Source: Bacteroidales bacterium (GTDB lineage: Bacteria; Bacteroidota; Bacteroidia; Bacteroidales; P3). From it: a DNA stretch of 64,000 bases. Below, one piece after another: positions 17,003-25,690 of this stretch; positions within the stretch are counted from its first letter, which is position 1; each line of letters begins with the position of its first letter. Location of the stretch: the NCBI GenBank assembly GCA_016292015.1, contig JAEEZY010000031.1, forward strand, positions 90,593 to 154,592, written 5' to 3'. A program made the position numbers and the translations under genes. Under the pieces are notes generated by a model. That model was not told the origin of the DNA and searched no databases. It saw only the letters and a program-made list of their open reading frames with translations.

Positions 17003-17287
17003 TTATTTTGTCTTGTTTTTCACCTCGTTCATAAACTCCTTGCAGGGTTTGAAGGCGGGGATGTCGTGAGCGGGGACGTTCACGGCGGTGCCCTTGCTTA
17101 TATTGCGGCCAATTTTGGCAGCACGATGCTTGATGATGAACGAGCCGAAACCACGGAGATAGACTTCCTCTTTGGCGGTGATGGAACCCTTGATGGTGGT
17201 CATAAGCTCTTCAACGATAGAGAGCACTGCGGTTTTCTCGATGCCGGTCTTGTTGCTGATGGCTGTTACAATTTCTGCTTTTGTCAT
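17003..17287 (-). CDS. HU family DNA-binding protein
   Basis: Nucleoid protein of 94 residues that bends DNA non-specifically. Start 17287 (MTKAEIVTAI) matches the family N-terminus; a longer frame to 17356 would run through the promoter. Seen are the helical N-terminal dimer part, GFGSFIIKHRAAKIGRN (the beta-arm base motif), and a C-terminal helix ending KNKTK. It has its own promoter and terminator. It is one of several HU paralogues expected in Bacteroidales. Confidence 0.95.
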   Translation of the reverse strand: MTKAEIVTAISNKTGIEKTAVLSIVEELMTTIKGSITAKEEVYLRGFGSFIIKHRAAKIGRNISKGTAVNVPAHDIPAFKPCKEFMNEVKNKTK

Positions 17288-17327
17288 AACGTATATTTTT
17301 GATGTAATTTTATTTAAATTGGAATTG

Positions 17328-17356
17328 CAAAAGTACACAAAATATTTAATTTGCAA
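17328..17356 (-). promoter_or_regulatory. Promoter for the HU gene
   Basis: On minus, TTGC (17353-17356), 17 bp, then TACTTTTG (17328-17335), 41 bp before the start. Confidence 0.65.
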
Positions 17357-18085
17357 GAAGAAAGATTTTTTTTGAGCAAAAAAGCGAACTGAAAGCTGTA
17401 GGCACGACGCCCATGCAGCAACACTGAAAGCTTAGAAAAAAGATGAGGATTCTTCTTCATTCCTAACGGCAAAGGTATCGCCATTCTGACAAAGCGCCCT
17501 ATCCTTTTGAAGGATATCCGAGGGTATGGATTGGGATTGGAGATTGAACTTTTTTAGCTTTAATTTTTTTTTTGGGGGGGGCTGGTTTGATGGGATTTAT
17601 TTTGTATCTTTGTAAACTGAAAGAACCGGTATTATATCATTATATAATGCGATGTATCAATTATATAGAGTCGCTTTCGGGGTTTTTTCGTCCGTTTTTG
17701 GCTGCGATGCTACTGTATGTAACATGCTGTCAATAAAATATTAAATCAAACACTTTCGTTTTACTTCTGTATCAATGGTGTATCAGTAAGGTATTACTGT
17801 TGTTCCAGGTATATGGTATGTTCGAGACCCATTCGTGGTTTCTTCGTGGTTTCTTCGTGGTTTCTTCGTGGTTTCTTCGTGTATGGTATTGGCGGGGGTA
17901 TGGTTTTACACGCTTAACATAAGGCGACAATAAATGGGTTGACCTAAATACATCTCAAACAACTTGTATTTCATAAAAATATGCCCCAAACGCTGCAAAC
18001 ACCACACAAAAAGAAGTTTATTGTTGAGTTTAAAGCTGTTATACTGTTTTTCGAGTCAACAGCTATATCATTGCAAAAAAAAATG
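17357..18085. other. Long non-coding spacer with possible small transcript
   Basis: About 730 bp with no credible gene. It contains a T10G8 run at 17564-17581, a TATCTTTG promoter-like box at 17605-17612 (plus), inverted AT-rich words (ATTATAT...ATATAAT) near 17630-17648, and a T-run after GTCGCTTTCGGGG near 17668-17690 that could end a short RNA. The 11-bp array at 17832-17881 follows. Confidence 0.5.
17832..17881. repeat. 11-bp tandem array, TTCGTGGTTTC x 4.5
   Basis: Four perfect 11-bp units and a partial fifth, in the non-coding spacer upstream of the PCMD-like gene. Confidence 0.95.
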
Positions 18086-18093
18086 TATTTTTG
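18086..18093 (+). promoter_or_regulatory. Promoter -7 element for the PCMD-like gene
   Basis: TATTTTTG (TAnnTTTG) 113 bp before the start at 18206, implying a leader of about 105 nt. Confidence 0.5.
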
Positions 18094-18205
18094 CAGTTTC
18101 AAACAACTAATCCTAAACCAAGTTAAACCGAACAGAAAGGCCTCTTGAGGTTGGTGGTCAGAGGGTGTCAAGCGGAGGGAACAAGAGGGTCGAAACAGAT
18201 CAACG

Positions 18206-19102
18206 ATGAAGATTCAAGTTTTTTTTACCACGATGTTACTGTGCGCGGCGGTGCTGTCGGCACAGGAGCGGACGGAGCCGGTGCCCTTCGGGGATTTTGA
18301 GAAGTGGGAAAGCAGTCAGATAAAGGAGTCGCGGATCATAGGAGGACAGACGAAGACGTTCTACCGGATAGGTGGGATGTGGGGGTGCAGCAACGCACAC
18401 GCGAAGGCGCTGGGAGTGGAGAAGGTGTCGGTGTCGGTGAGGCCAGAGCGGCGAGGTGACGGACACTGCTGCAGGATGGAGACGACGCTGGAGGTGGTGA
18501 CGGCCATCGGAATCGACCTGAAGGCGTTGGCGACGGGGTCGATTTTCACAGGCAAGATGCTGGGAGTGGTGGGGATGAGACACAGCACCGACCCCAACTC
18601 GGCGATAGACATGGGGGTTCCGTTCACGAAGCGTCCGACGGCGTTGGTGCTGGATTACAAGGCGGTGATACAGGACAAGAAGGCGGTGTATGCGAACGCG
18701 ATAAAGAAGGTGAAGGAGCTTGACGTGAGGGACGAGGGGCATATCACAATCTTGCTGCAACACCGCTGGGAGGAGGACGGGCATGTGTATGCCTACCGAG
18801 TGGGCACGGGGGTGAAGAAGATCGACAAGACAACGGCGGATTGGGTGAACGACTACAGGGTGCCGATAGAATACGGCAAGCCGGCGGCGATAAAGCCCTA
18901 CAACGCGCTGTGCAACAACCGGCAGAAGACGCGTAACAGCCAGGGGAAGATGGTATGCATAGAGGAGGTGGACTGGAGAGGTGACCTGACGCCGACGCAC
19001 ATGATCATCCAGATTTCGGCGGGCAGCATGAAGCCGTTCATGGGATGTCCGGGGAACGTGGTGTGGTGCGACAACATACGGCTGGCGTATGGGGAGAAGT
19101 GA
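18206..19102 (+). CDS. Secreted PCMD-like protein
   Basis: Exported protein of 298 residues with a signal peptide (VFFTTMLLCAAVLSAQ, about 1-19). The opening FGDFEKWES, the early W-x-C-x-N segment (GGMWGCSNAH), a beta-sandwich-like middle with VLDYKA, and the closing WCDNIRLAYGE are typical of the PCMD (putative carbohydrate metabolism domain) family of Bacteroidetes. Substrate binding is not demonstrated for this protein. The gene has an unusually purine-rich, stop-poor coding strand that gives a 254-residue antisense frame. It is followed by a spacer of GGATGTTTGGATATC-type words, then leuS. Confidence 0.8.
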   Translation: MKIQVFFTTMLLCAAVLSAQERTEPVPFGDFEKWESSQIKESRIIGGQTKTFYRIGGMWGCSNAHAKALGVEKVSVSVRPERRGDGHCCRMETTLEVVTAIGIDLKALATGSIFTGKMLGVVGMRHSTDPNSAIDMGVPFTKRPTALVLDYKAVIQDKKAVYANAIKKVKELDVRDEGHITILLQHRWEEDGHVYAYRVGTGVKKIDKTTADWVNDYRVPIEYGKPAAIKPYNALCNNRQKTRNSQGKMVCIEEVDWRGDLTPTHMIIQISAGSMKPFMGCPGNVVWCDNIRLAYGEK

Positions 19103-19160
19103 TTAATGCGGTGCCTGGATGTTTGGATATCTGGACATTTGGATGTTTGGATATCGAGTC

Positions 19161-19191
19161 CTTGCTTATTATAATAATATTCGTATCTTTG
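19161..19191 (+). promoter_or_regulatory. Promoter for leuS
   Basis: CTTG (19161-19164), 19 bp, TATCTTTG (19184-19191); 125 bp before the leuS start. Confidence 0.6.
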
Positions 19192-19316
19192 CAGTTTCCG
19201 CGCTGGAGCCATTGGGGCTTGGTGTGGAGTGGTAATAAGTTGTCAATTAGTGATTAGTGGACAGAGGTTGGTGTCAGTAACCTTTTAAACTTTTCAAGCA
19301 TTCAAGCAATAACAAA

Positions 19317-22178
19317 ATGGACTATAATTTCAGGGAAATCGAGCCTAAATGGCAGCGCTACTGGAAGGAGGGGCGCATTTACCGTGTTGAAAACGACGAG
19401 ACGAAACCGCATTACTATGTGTTGGACATGTTCCCCTACCCTTCGGGAGCAGGGTTGCATGTGGGACACCCGCTGGGGTATATCGCAAGCGACATCTTCG
19501 CACGCTACAAGAGGCTTAACGGCTTCAACGTGCTTCACCCGATGGGCTACGACGCCTACGGGCTTCCGGCTGAGCAGTATGCCATACAGACAGGTCAGCA
19601 TCCGGCTGTGACGACCGAAAAGAACATATCGCGCTACCGCGAGCAGCTCGACAAGATAGGGTTCTCGTTCGACTGGGACCGTGAGGTGCGCACCTGCGAC
19701 CCGCAGTACTACAAGTGGACCCAGTGGACATTCATACAGCTCTTCAACCACTACTACGACAGCGAGGCGGACAAGGCGATGCCCATAAGTCACCTGATAG
19801 AGAAGATAGAGAGTGACCAGTGTCCAGAGGTCAGCGGCCAGCAGTGGAAAGAGATGAGTGAGACCGAGCGTCAGACCTTCCTGATGAACTACCGTCTGGC
19901 TTACCTTGCCGACACCGCAGTGAACTGGTGCCCCGAACTGGGCACGGTGCTTGCCAACGACGAGGTGGTGAACGGGCTGAGTGTGCGAGGTGGCTATCCT
20001 GTGGAGAGGAAGCTGATGCGTCAGTGGAGCTTGAGAATCACTGCATACGCCCAGAGGTTGGTCGACGGGTTGGAGAAGGTGGATTATAGCGACTCACTGA
20101 AAGAGATACAACGCAACTGGATAGGTCGTTCGGAGGGTGCCGCCGTGTGGTTCCCGCTTGATGCGCCAGCGACGAGTGTCGATGCGCCGACAAGCCTGTA
20201 CATGGGACAGGTTGCCCCGCAGCCGACGGCAAGTTTCGAGATATTCACCACGCGACCCGACACCATCTTCGGCGTGACGTTCATGGTTTTGTGCCCGGAG
20301 CACGAGATGATAGAGCAGATAACCACGGAGGCGCAGCGCAAGGAGGTGGAGGCATACGTGACGTGGGCGAAGAATCGCAGCGAACGTGAGCGTCAGGCTG
20401 AGGTGAAGAAGGTGAGCGGTGTGTTCACGGGCGCCTACGCTGTGAACCCGCTTACGGAAGAGAAGATACCCATCTGGGTGAGCGACTATGTGCTGGCAGG
20501 ATACGGCACGGGCGCCATCATGGCGGTGCCGGCACACGACAGTCGCGACTTCGCGTTTGCCAAACATTTCAACCTGCCGATACGCCAGGTGGTGGCACCG
20601 TCGATAGAAGAAACCAGCGACCCGAACACCTGGGAGGAGAGCATGGACGCAAAAACCGGTGTGAGCGTAAACAGTGGCTTTATCACTGGAATGAAGGTGA
20701 AGGACGCCATGAAGGCTGTTATAGACAAGGTTGATGAGATGGGCATAGGTCACAAGACCATAAACTATCGTCTGCGCGACGCCATCTTCAGTCGTCAGCG
20801 CTATTGGGGAGAGCCGTTCCCGATATACTACAAAGACGGAATGCCATATACTCTCCCGGAGGAATGTCTGCCACTCTGCCTGCCCGAGGTGAAGGAATTC
20901 AAGCCCACCAGTACGGGTGAACCACCGCTGGGTCACGCCACCAAGTGGGCGTGGGATGAGGCGAACCGACAGGTGGTGGAAAACTCGAAGATAGACAACA
21001 ATACGGTCTTCCCGCTGGAGCTCAGCACCATGCCGGGATTTGCCGGCAGCAGCGGATACTACCTGAGATATATGGACCCGCGCAACGACGAGCGCTATTT
21101 CTCCGAGAAGGCTGTCAGCTATTGGCAGAATGTGGACCTCTATGTGGGCGGTTCGGAACACGGAACCGGCCACATGATGTATGCCCGTTTCTGGAACAAG
21201 TTCCTCTTCGACATAGGATATGCGGTGAAAGACGAACCCTTCAAGAAACTTATAAATCAGGGAATGATACAGGGACGGTCGAACTTCGTCTATCGCAGCA
21301 AAGCGGACAACAACCTCTTCATCTCGAAGAACATCCCCGGACGCGAGCAGAACACGGTTCCGATACATGTGGACATCAACATCGTGGACAACGACATACT
21401 GGATATCGAGAAATTCCGTCAGTGGAGACCCGAATTTGCCGAAGCCCGCTTTGAACTGGAAGACGGCAAGTATGTGTGCGGGTGGGAGATAGAGAAGATG
21501 TCGAAGTCGATGTACAACGTGCAGAACCCCGACGACCTGGTGGAACGCTACGGAGCAGACACGCTGAGACTTTACGAGATGTTCCTTGGCCCAGTGGAAC
21601 AGGCCAAGCCGTGGGACACTAACGGCATCGAAGGAGTGTTCCGCTTTATACGCAAGCTGTGGAAGCTCTATGTGGGCGACGACGACCAGATGCTGGTTGA
21701 CGATACGGAAGCCGACAAGAAAGACCTGAAGACCATCAACCAGGCGATAAAGAAGGTGACCGACGACATTGAGCGTTTCTCGTTCAACACTTCGGTCTCG
21801 ACATTCATGATAACGGTGAATGAACTGGGTTCCTCGAAATGCAGAAGCCGTGTGGTGCTGGAGCCACTGACGGTGCTGATAGCCCCGTTTGCACCGCATA
21901 TAGCAGAAGAGCTGTGGCACCGTTTGGGACACGAAGGAACGGTGTGTGCCGCCGAGTGGCCCAAGTGTGACGAGAGCCTGCTGGTGGAGGACACGTTCAA
22001 CTACCCCGTGTCGTTCAACGGTAAGATGCGTTTCACCATCGAGTTGCCCGCCGGCGCAACCCAGGAGGAGGCCATTGCCGCAGTGAAAGCCCATAACGTT
22101 GGACAGAAATGGCTCGACGGCAAAGAGCCGAAGAAGGTGATATTCGTGCCGAAGAAGATAATAAACATTGTGATTTAG
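19317..22178 (+). CDS. leuS: Leucyl-tRNA synthetase
   Basis: Class I synthetase of 953 residues that charges tRNA-Leu. HIGH-type signature HVGHPLGY at about 48-55, KMSKS signature at about 727-731, a CP1 editing insertion ([27 protein letters not shown]), and a C-terminal anticodon-binding region ending KKIINIVI. Length is at the long end of the bacterial range, as is usual in Bacteroidetes. Start 19317 ([13 protein letters not shown]) is conserved. Four tRNA-Leu genes with different anticodons also lie in this window. NusB follows after 46 bp, possibly on the same transcript. Confidence 0.97.
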   Translation: MDYNFREIEPKWQRYWKEGRIYRVENDETKPHYYVLDMFPYPSGAGLHVGHPLGYIASDIFARYKRLNGFNVLHPMGYDAYGLPAEQYAIQTGQHPAVTTEKNISRYREQLDKIGFSFDWDREVRTCDPQYYKWTQWTFIQLFNHYYDSEADKAMPISHLIEKIESDQCPEVSGQQWKEMSETERQTFLMNYRLAYLADTAVNWCPELGTVLANDEVVNGLSVRGGYPVERKLMRQWSLRITAYAQRLVDGLEKVDYSDSLKEIQRNWIGRSEGAAVWFPLDAPATSVDAPTSLYMGQVAPQPTASFEIFTTRPDTIFGVTFMVLCPEHEMIEQITTEAQRKEVEAYVTWAKNRSERERQAEVKKVSGVFTGAYAVNPLTEEKIPIWVSDYVLAGYGTGAIMAVPAHDSRDFAFAKHFNLPIRQVVAPSIEETSDPNTWEESMDAKTGVSVNSGFITGMKVKDAMKAVIDKVDEMGIGHKTINYRLRDAIFSRQRYWGEPFPIYYKDGMPYTLPEECLPLCLPEVKEFKPTSTGEPPLGHATKWAWDEANRQVVENSKIDNNTVFPLELSTMPGFAGSSGYYLRYMDPRNDERYFSEKAVSYWQNVDLYVGGSEHGTGHMMYARFWNKFLFDIGYAVKDEPFKKLINQGMIQGRSNFVYRSKADNNLFISKNIPGREQNTVPIHVDINIVDNDILDIEKFRQWRPEFAEARFELEDGKYVCGWEIEKMSKSMYNVQNPDDLVERYGADTLRLYEMFLGPVEQAKPWDTNGIEGVFRFIRKLWKLYVGDDDQMLVDDTEADKKDLKTINQAIKKVTDDIERFSFNTSVSTFMITVNELGSSKCRSRVVLEPLTVLIAPFAPHIAEELWHRLGHEGTVCAAEWPKCDESLLVEDTFNYPVSFNGKMRFTIELPAGATQEEAIAAVKAHNVGQKWLDGKEPKKVIFVPKKIINIVI

Positions 22179-22224
22179 TGGTCAGTGGTCAGTGATTTCA
22201 TTTTTAGTTTCATTTTATAAATAG

Positions 22225-23211
22225 ATGCTTAGCAGACATTTTTTACGAGCAAAGGTGTTGCAGGAGGTTTACGCCTACTACTGCAGCGAGAAAACCAGCG
22301 TGTTGTCGTCAGAGAAATCCCTGACCCACAACATTGAGCGGCTCAACGACCTCGGCATAACACAGATTGCCATGGCGTTACAGTTGCTGACGGAGGCAGA
22401 GCGAGTGACAGAGGAAGCCACGCAGAAATTCATAGCCACCGAGTCGGAGCGCAACCCCGACCGACGGCTGTTGGAGAACGAGTTTGCACGTAGGATAACC
22501 GACAACTACGACTTCAAGAAACAGTCAGAGCACACTGTCGGACTCTGGGAGGGCGAACAGTCAAGGTTCCGCAAGGCGTTTTCGACATTCAAAGAGAGCA
22601 AGCAGTACAAGGATTACATGACGAGCAAGCAGAGCTTTGCTGCCGACAAAGACATATTCCTGAAACTATTCCGATTCCTGATGAACGACGAAGGGCTGAG
22701 GACCACCGTGGTGGAGCGCAGCTTGCTGTGGGAGGACGACTTCGACCAAGTGGCTCAGTACGAATTTATGACGCTCAAGGCTCTTGACGAAGCCAACTTC
22801 AACGAGGCGACGCCGTGGCCGAAGGTATATGACGACCGCTCAGAGACAGAGCGCGAGGCAGTTGATTTTGCAGTGAAGCTTTTAAGGGATACTCTATGCA
22901 ACGCCGAGGAGAGCAACGACATCATCAAAAGCCACCTGAAGGGATGGGAGTTTGAGCGAGTTGCGCAGATGGACATCTACCTGCTTGACATGGCACTTGC
23001 TGAACTGCAACACTGCCCGTCTATTCCGGAACGTGTTACCGTTGACGAGTACATCGAGCTGTCGAAAGAGTTCAGTACCGACCGTAGTCGCTTGTTTATC
23101 AATGGGCTTCTTGACAGGCTTATCCTCGAACTTAGGTCGGCAGGCAAGATAGTGAAAACCGGGAGGGGACTCTATCAAGCCGACTTTGACGAGAAAAGGG
23201 AGGAAGAATGA
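22225..23211 (+). CDS. nusB: Transcription antitermination protein NusB
   Basis: RNA-binding factor for rRNA antitermination. At 328 residues it is more than twice the enterobacterial length; the long form is usual in Bacteroidetes. The NusB fold is in the C-terminal part, with FAVKLLRDTL and ERVAQMDIYLLDMALAEL, VTVDEYIELSKEFST and FINGLLDRL. The N-terminal half is a helical extension of unknown role. Its last four bases overlap the next start (ATGA), so translation is probably coupled. It heads the cluster nusB, DUF1573, yajC, YbbR, coaE, whose order is common in Bacteroidales. Confidence 0.93.
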   Translation: MLSRHFLRAKVLQEVYAYYCSEKTSVLSSEKSLTHNIERLNDLGITQIAMALQLLTEAERVTEEATQKFIATESERNPDRRLLENEFARRITDNYDFKKQSEHTVGLWEGEQSRFRKAFSTFKESKQYKDYMTSKQSFAADKDIFLKLFRFLMNDEGLRTTVVERSLLWEDDFDQVAQYEFMTLKALDEANFNEATPWPKVYDDRSETEREAVDFAVKLLRDTLCNAEESNDIIKSHLKGWEFERVAQMDIYLLDMALAELQHCPSIPERVTVDEYIELSKEFSTDRSRLFINGLLDRLILELRSAGKIVKTGRGLYQADFDEKREEE

Positions 23212-23654
23212 TGCGTAACAAATTGTTTTTACTGATTGCCGTCGTGCTGGTGCTGTCGTCATGTGGCGGTAAGAAAGATGACGTAGGGTTGGACCTTATA
23301 CACAACACAAACACCATTGACGGCAAAGGCAGCGGCGAGAGAATGCCCTCCATCAAATTCGACCGCGACGTGCACGACTTCGGACGGCTGACACCGAGCG
23401 AGAACGTATCGTATAGCTTCCATTTCACAAACGTAGGAGAAGCAGACCTTCTGATAGGTGGCTGCTCGGCGACATGCGGCTGCACGGTGGCTGACTATCC
23501 GAGAGAGCGCATAGCCCCGGGCAAAGACGGCTACGTAAAAGTCTCGTTCAAGTCGGCAGGCATGAGCGGACGTCAGGTGAAGGAGGTGACGGTGATGACC
23601 AACGGCGACCCCGCCCGTGTGAAGCTGCGCATCATGGCGGAGGTGGGGTTTTGA
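23208..23654 (+). CDS. DUF1573 lipoprotein
   Basis: Small exported protein of 148 residues. Lipoprotein signal LLIAVVLVLSSC (Cys at about 19), then one DUF1573 domain: DRDVHDFGRL, YSFHFTNVGEADLLI, and the Cys motif GGCSATCGCTV, ending VKLRIMAEV, an Ig-like fold. Function is unknown. It overlaps nusB by four bases. Its place between nusB and yajC is a conserved arrangement. Confidence 0.92.
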   Translation: MMRNKLFLLIAVVLVLSSCGGKKDDVGLDLIHNTNTIDGKGSGERMPSIKFDRDVHDFGRLTPSENVSYSFHFTNVGEADLLIGGCSATCGCTVADYPRERIAPGKDGYVKVSFKSAGMSGRQVKEVTVMTNGDPARVKLRIMAEVGF

Positions 23655-23696
23655 TGGTTAAAAGTTAGAGATTAATAAATTAACATCTAAAATACA

Positions 23697-24020
23697 ATGA
23701 ACAGTTTACTTATTTTATTGCAAGCTACGGGGCAGCCCAAAGGCATGGGAACATCGTTGTGGCTGATGATCGGTATGATCGTGCTTCTGTGGATTGTGAT
23801 GATGCGTCCGCAGCGCAAGAAAGCCAAAGAAGAGCAGAAATTCCGTGCAGGCCTCCAGAAAGGCGACCGTGTGGTGTTCAGCGGCGGCATCTATGGCAAG
23901 GTACACTCGGTCGAGGAGAACACCGTCGATGTCGAGGTGTCGAACGGCGTGGTGCTCACCGTCGAGAAGGCCATGATACAACCCGCCCCCGAAGAGAAAA
24001 CCCAGCAGGAAAAGAAGTAG
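23697..24020 (+). CDS. yajC: Preprotein translocase subunit YajC
   Basis: Single-span inner membrane accessory of the SecDF-YajC complex, 107 residues. A membrane helix at about 22-40 (LWLMIGMIVLLWIVMM) is followed by RPQRKKAKEE and the domain GDRVVFSGGIYGKVHSVEENTVDVEVSNGVVLTVEKAMI, split here into its two conserved parts (GIYGKV and LTVEKAM). Length and motifs are standard. Confidence 0.94.
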   Translation: MNSLLILLQATGQPKGMGTSLWLMIGMIVLLWIVMMRPQRKKAKEEQKFRAGLQKGDRVVFSGGIYGKVHSVEENTVDVEVSNGVVLTVEKAMIQPAPEEKTQQEKK

Positions 24021-24065
24021 TTGGCGGCGAGCAATATGTAATCATCTCAACGCTCAAACATCGTC

Positions 24066-25016
24066 ATGCGCCAGAAACTACATCGTTACCGTCAGTTCTT
24101 TGTCATTTTGGCAATAATGACGTTGGTGTGGTTTGTGGTTGATATGTCAAGCATGCGCACCTATCAAACAACGGTCAGGGTAGGATGCGTTGGTGTCGAC
24201 ACTGCCCGTTATGTGATGACCGGTGGCGACGAAGAGTTGCCGCTCAGCGTTGAGAGTGACGGCTTCTCGGCACTGATGCACCACCTCACATGGCGCCATC
24301 GAACAATGGAAGTCAACCTCTCGGCGTGGGAACTATCCACATCCGACGGCAGGATTGCCGTCGCGAGCGAGACCTACAAGGAAGAGCTGCAGTACCGATT
24401 CTCTCCCCTTGGACGGAGCGAGATAAAGATGCAGAAAGACTCGCTGGTGTTCACATTCAGCGAGCGTATGCAGAAAGCCTACCGACCGCAACTGACAGAC
24501 ATCTCTTTTTCCTTCGCCGACGGCTACGGCCTATGCGGAATGCCTTCACTCAAGCCCGATTCCGTATTCCTCTACGGCAGCGACGAGTCGCTTGCAGCGA
24601 TAGAGTCGCTCCGCACGCAGCCAGCCGAGATTGCGGTGGGCAAGGGTGGTGGACAGTACACGCTCAAGCTCGTACCCGTATGGAACGACTATCCCGACGT
24701 GAGGGTGTCGCAGAGCGAGGTGCTGCTCACCGTGCCGGTGGAACCGTATATCGAAGAGTCGCGCACGCTGAAGGTCGTCTGCGAGGGCAACAGCGCCTAC
24801 GAGCGCATAAAGCTCTACCCCGACGAGGTTGTGGTGACCTTCTGGGTGCCGCAGAGCCGCTATGGAGCCGACATTGCTGACGACTGCAAGGCTGTCGTGC
24901 GGCTGGATGACGCCGGCGGAGCACAGGAGCTGCCTGTCACCATCACCGACTTTCCCTCCGAGTTGAGGATAAAGTCGGTCGAACCCGAGTCGGTGCAACA
25001 TGTGATTATTAAGTAA
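24066..25016 (+). CDS. YbbR-like domain membrane protein
   Basis: 316 residues with one N-terminal membrane helix (QFFVILAIMTLVWFVVDM, about 11-28) and an extracytoplasmic part made of YbbR-like beta repeats (LPLSVESDGFSALM, YLYGS-type SVFLYGSDESLAAIESL, VLLTVPVEPY, VVTFWVPQSRY). In Firmicutes the relative CdaR controls a di-adenylate cyclase; no cyclase gene is beside it here. Context between yajC and coaE is the conserved Bacteroidales order. Confidence 0.85.
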   Translation: MRQKLHRYRQFFVILAIMTLVWFVVDMSSMRTYQTTVRVGCVGVDTARYVMTGGDEELPLSVESDGFSALMHHLTWRHRTMEVNLSAWELSTSDGRIAVASETYKEELQYRFSPLGRSEIKMQKDSLVFTFSERMQKAYRPQLTDISFSFADGYGLCGMPSLKPDSVFLYGSDESLAAIESLRTQPAEIAVGKGGGQYTLKLVPVWNDYPDVRVSQSEVLLTVPVEPYIEESRTLKVVCEGNSAYERIKLYPDEVVVTFWVPQSRYGADIADDCKAVVRLDDAGGAQELPVTITDFPSELRIKSVEPESVQHVIIK

Positions 25017-25039
25017 TTGGTGATTATGTGTCAGTTATA

Positions 25040-25621
25040 ATGAAACGGATTGGACTTACCGGAGGCATTGGGTGCGGCAAGAGCACCGTGGTAGCCGAAT
25101 TGCGACGGCAGGGGGTGCCCTGCTTTGTCGCTGACGAGGTGGCCCGCGCCTATTACGACGACCCCAACTTCGTCGCCCAGGTGCAGTCGCTATTCGACAG
25201 CCCAGTCCTCACCGCCGACGGCAAGGTGAACCGCAAAGCAATCGCAGCAGCCGTCTTCTCCGACAAATCCAAGCTGCAGCAGCTCAACGCACTCATCCAC
25301 CCTCGCGTCATGCATGACTTCGAGCGGTGGTGCAATCAACAGCAAGGGCAACCGGTGGTGTTTTTCGAGAGCGCCATACTGTACGAATGCGGCCTGGAAA
25401 AGGCGATGGATGCGGTGGTGGCGGTGTACCTGGAAAAGGAAGAACGCATACGCCGGCTCATGGTGCGTGACCACTGTGCAGCCGATGCCATCGAAGCCCG
25501 TATGCGCAACCAGATGCCCGACGAGGAAAAAGCCATGCGAGCCGACTACGTGATATTGAACTACGAAGGCAACCCAAGGGAAAGGCAAGTGAGAAGGATT
25601 GTAGAATTGTTGATAGGGTGA
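25040..25621 (+). CDS. coaE: Dephospho-CoA kinase
   Basis: Last step of coenzyme A synthesis: ATP-dependent phosphorylation of dephospho-CoA. 193 residues from ATG 25040; an upstream GTG at 25028 is possible but the family N-terminus is MKRIGLTGG. Walker A GGIGCGKST at about 7-15, DEVAR, the lid region RLMVRD, and Asn-rich end VILNYEGN. It starts 23 bp after the YbbR-protein stop. Confidence 0.95.
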   Translation: MKRIGLTGGIGCGKSTVVAELRRQGVPCFVADEVARAYYDDPNFVAQVQSLFDSPVLTADGKVNRKAIAAAVFSDKSKLQQLNALIHPRVMHDFERWCNQQQGQPVVFFESAILYECGLEKAMDAVVAVYLEKEERIRRLMVRDHCAADAIEARMRNQMPDEEKAMRADYVILNYEGNPRERQVRRIVELLIG

Positions 25622-25690
25622 CAGATTGATATGGATTGATGTTGACGGTGGATACTATACAGTTGATACATTTAAAATAAGCATAGCACA

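Noticed and set aside
20094..22094. 666-codon open frame antisense to leuS
   Set aside because: It mirrors the codon phase of leuS, has no signal or domain pattern, and leuS is certain. Stop-poor antisense frames are common in this GC-richer coding DNA.
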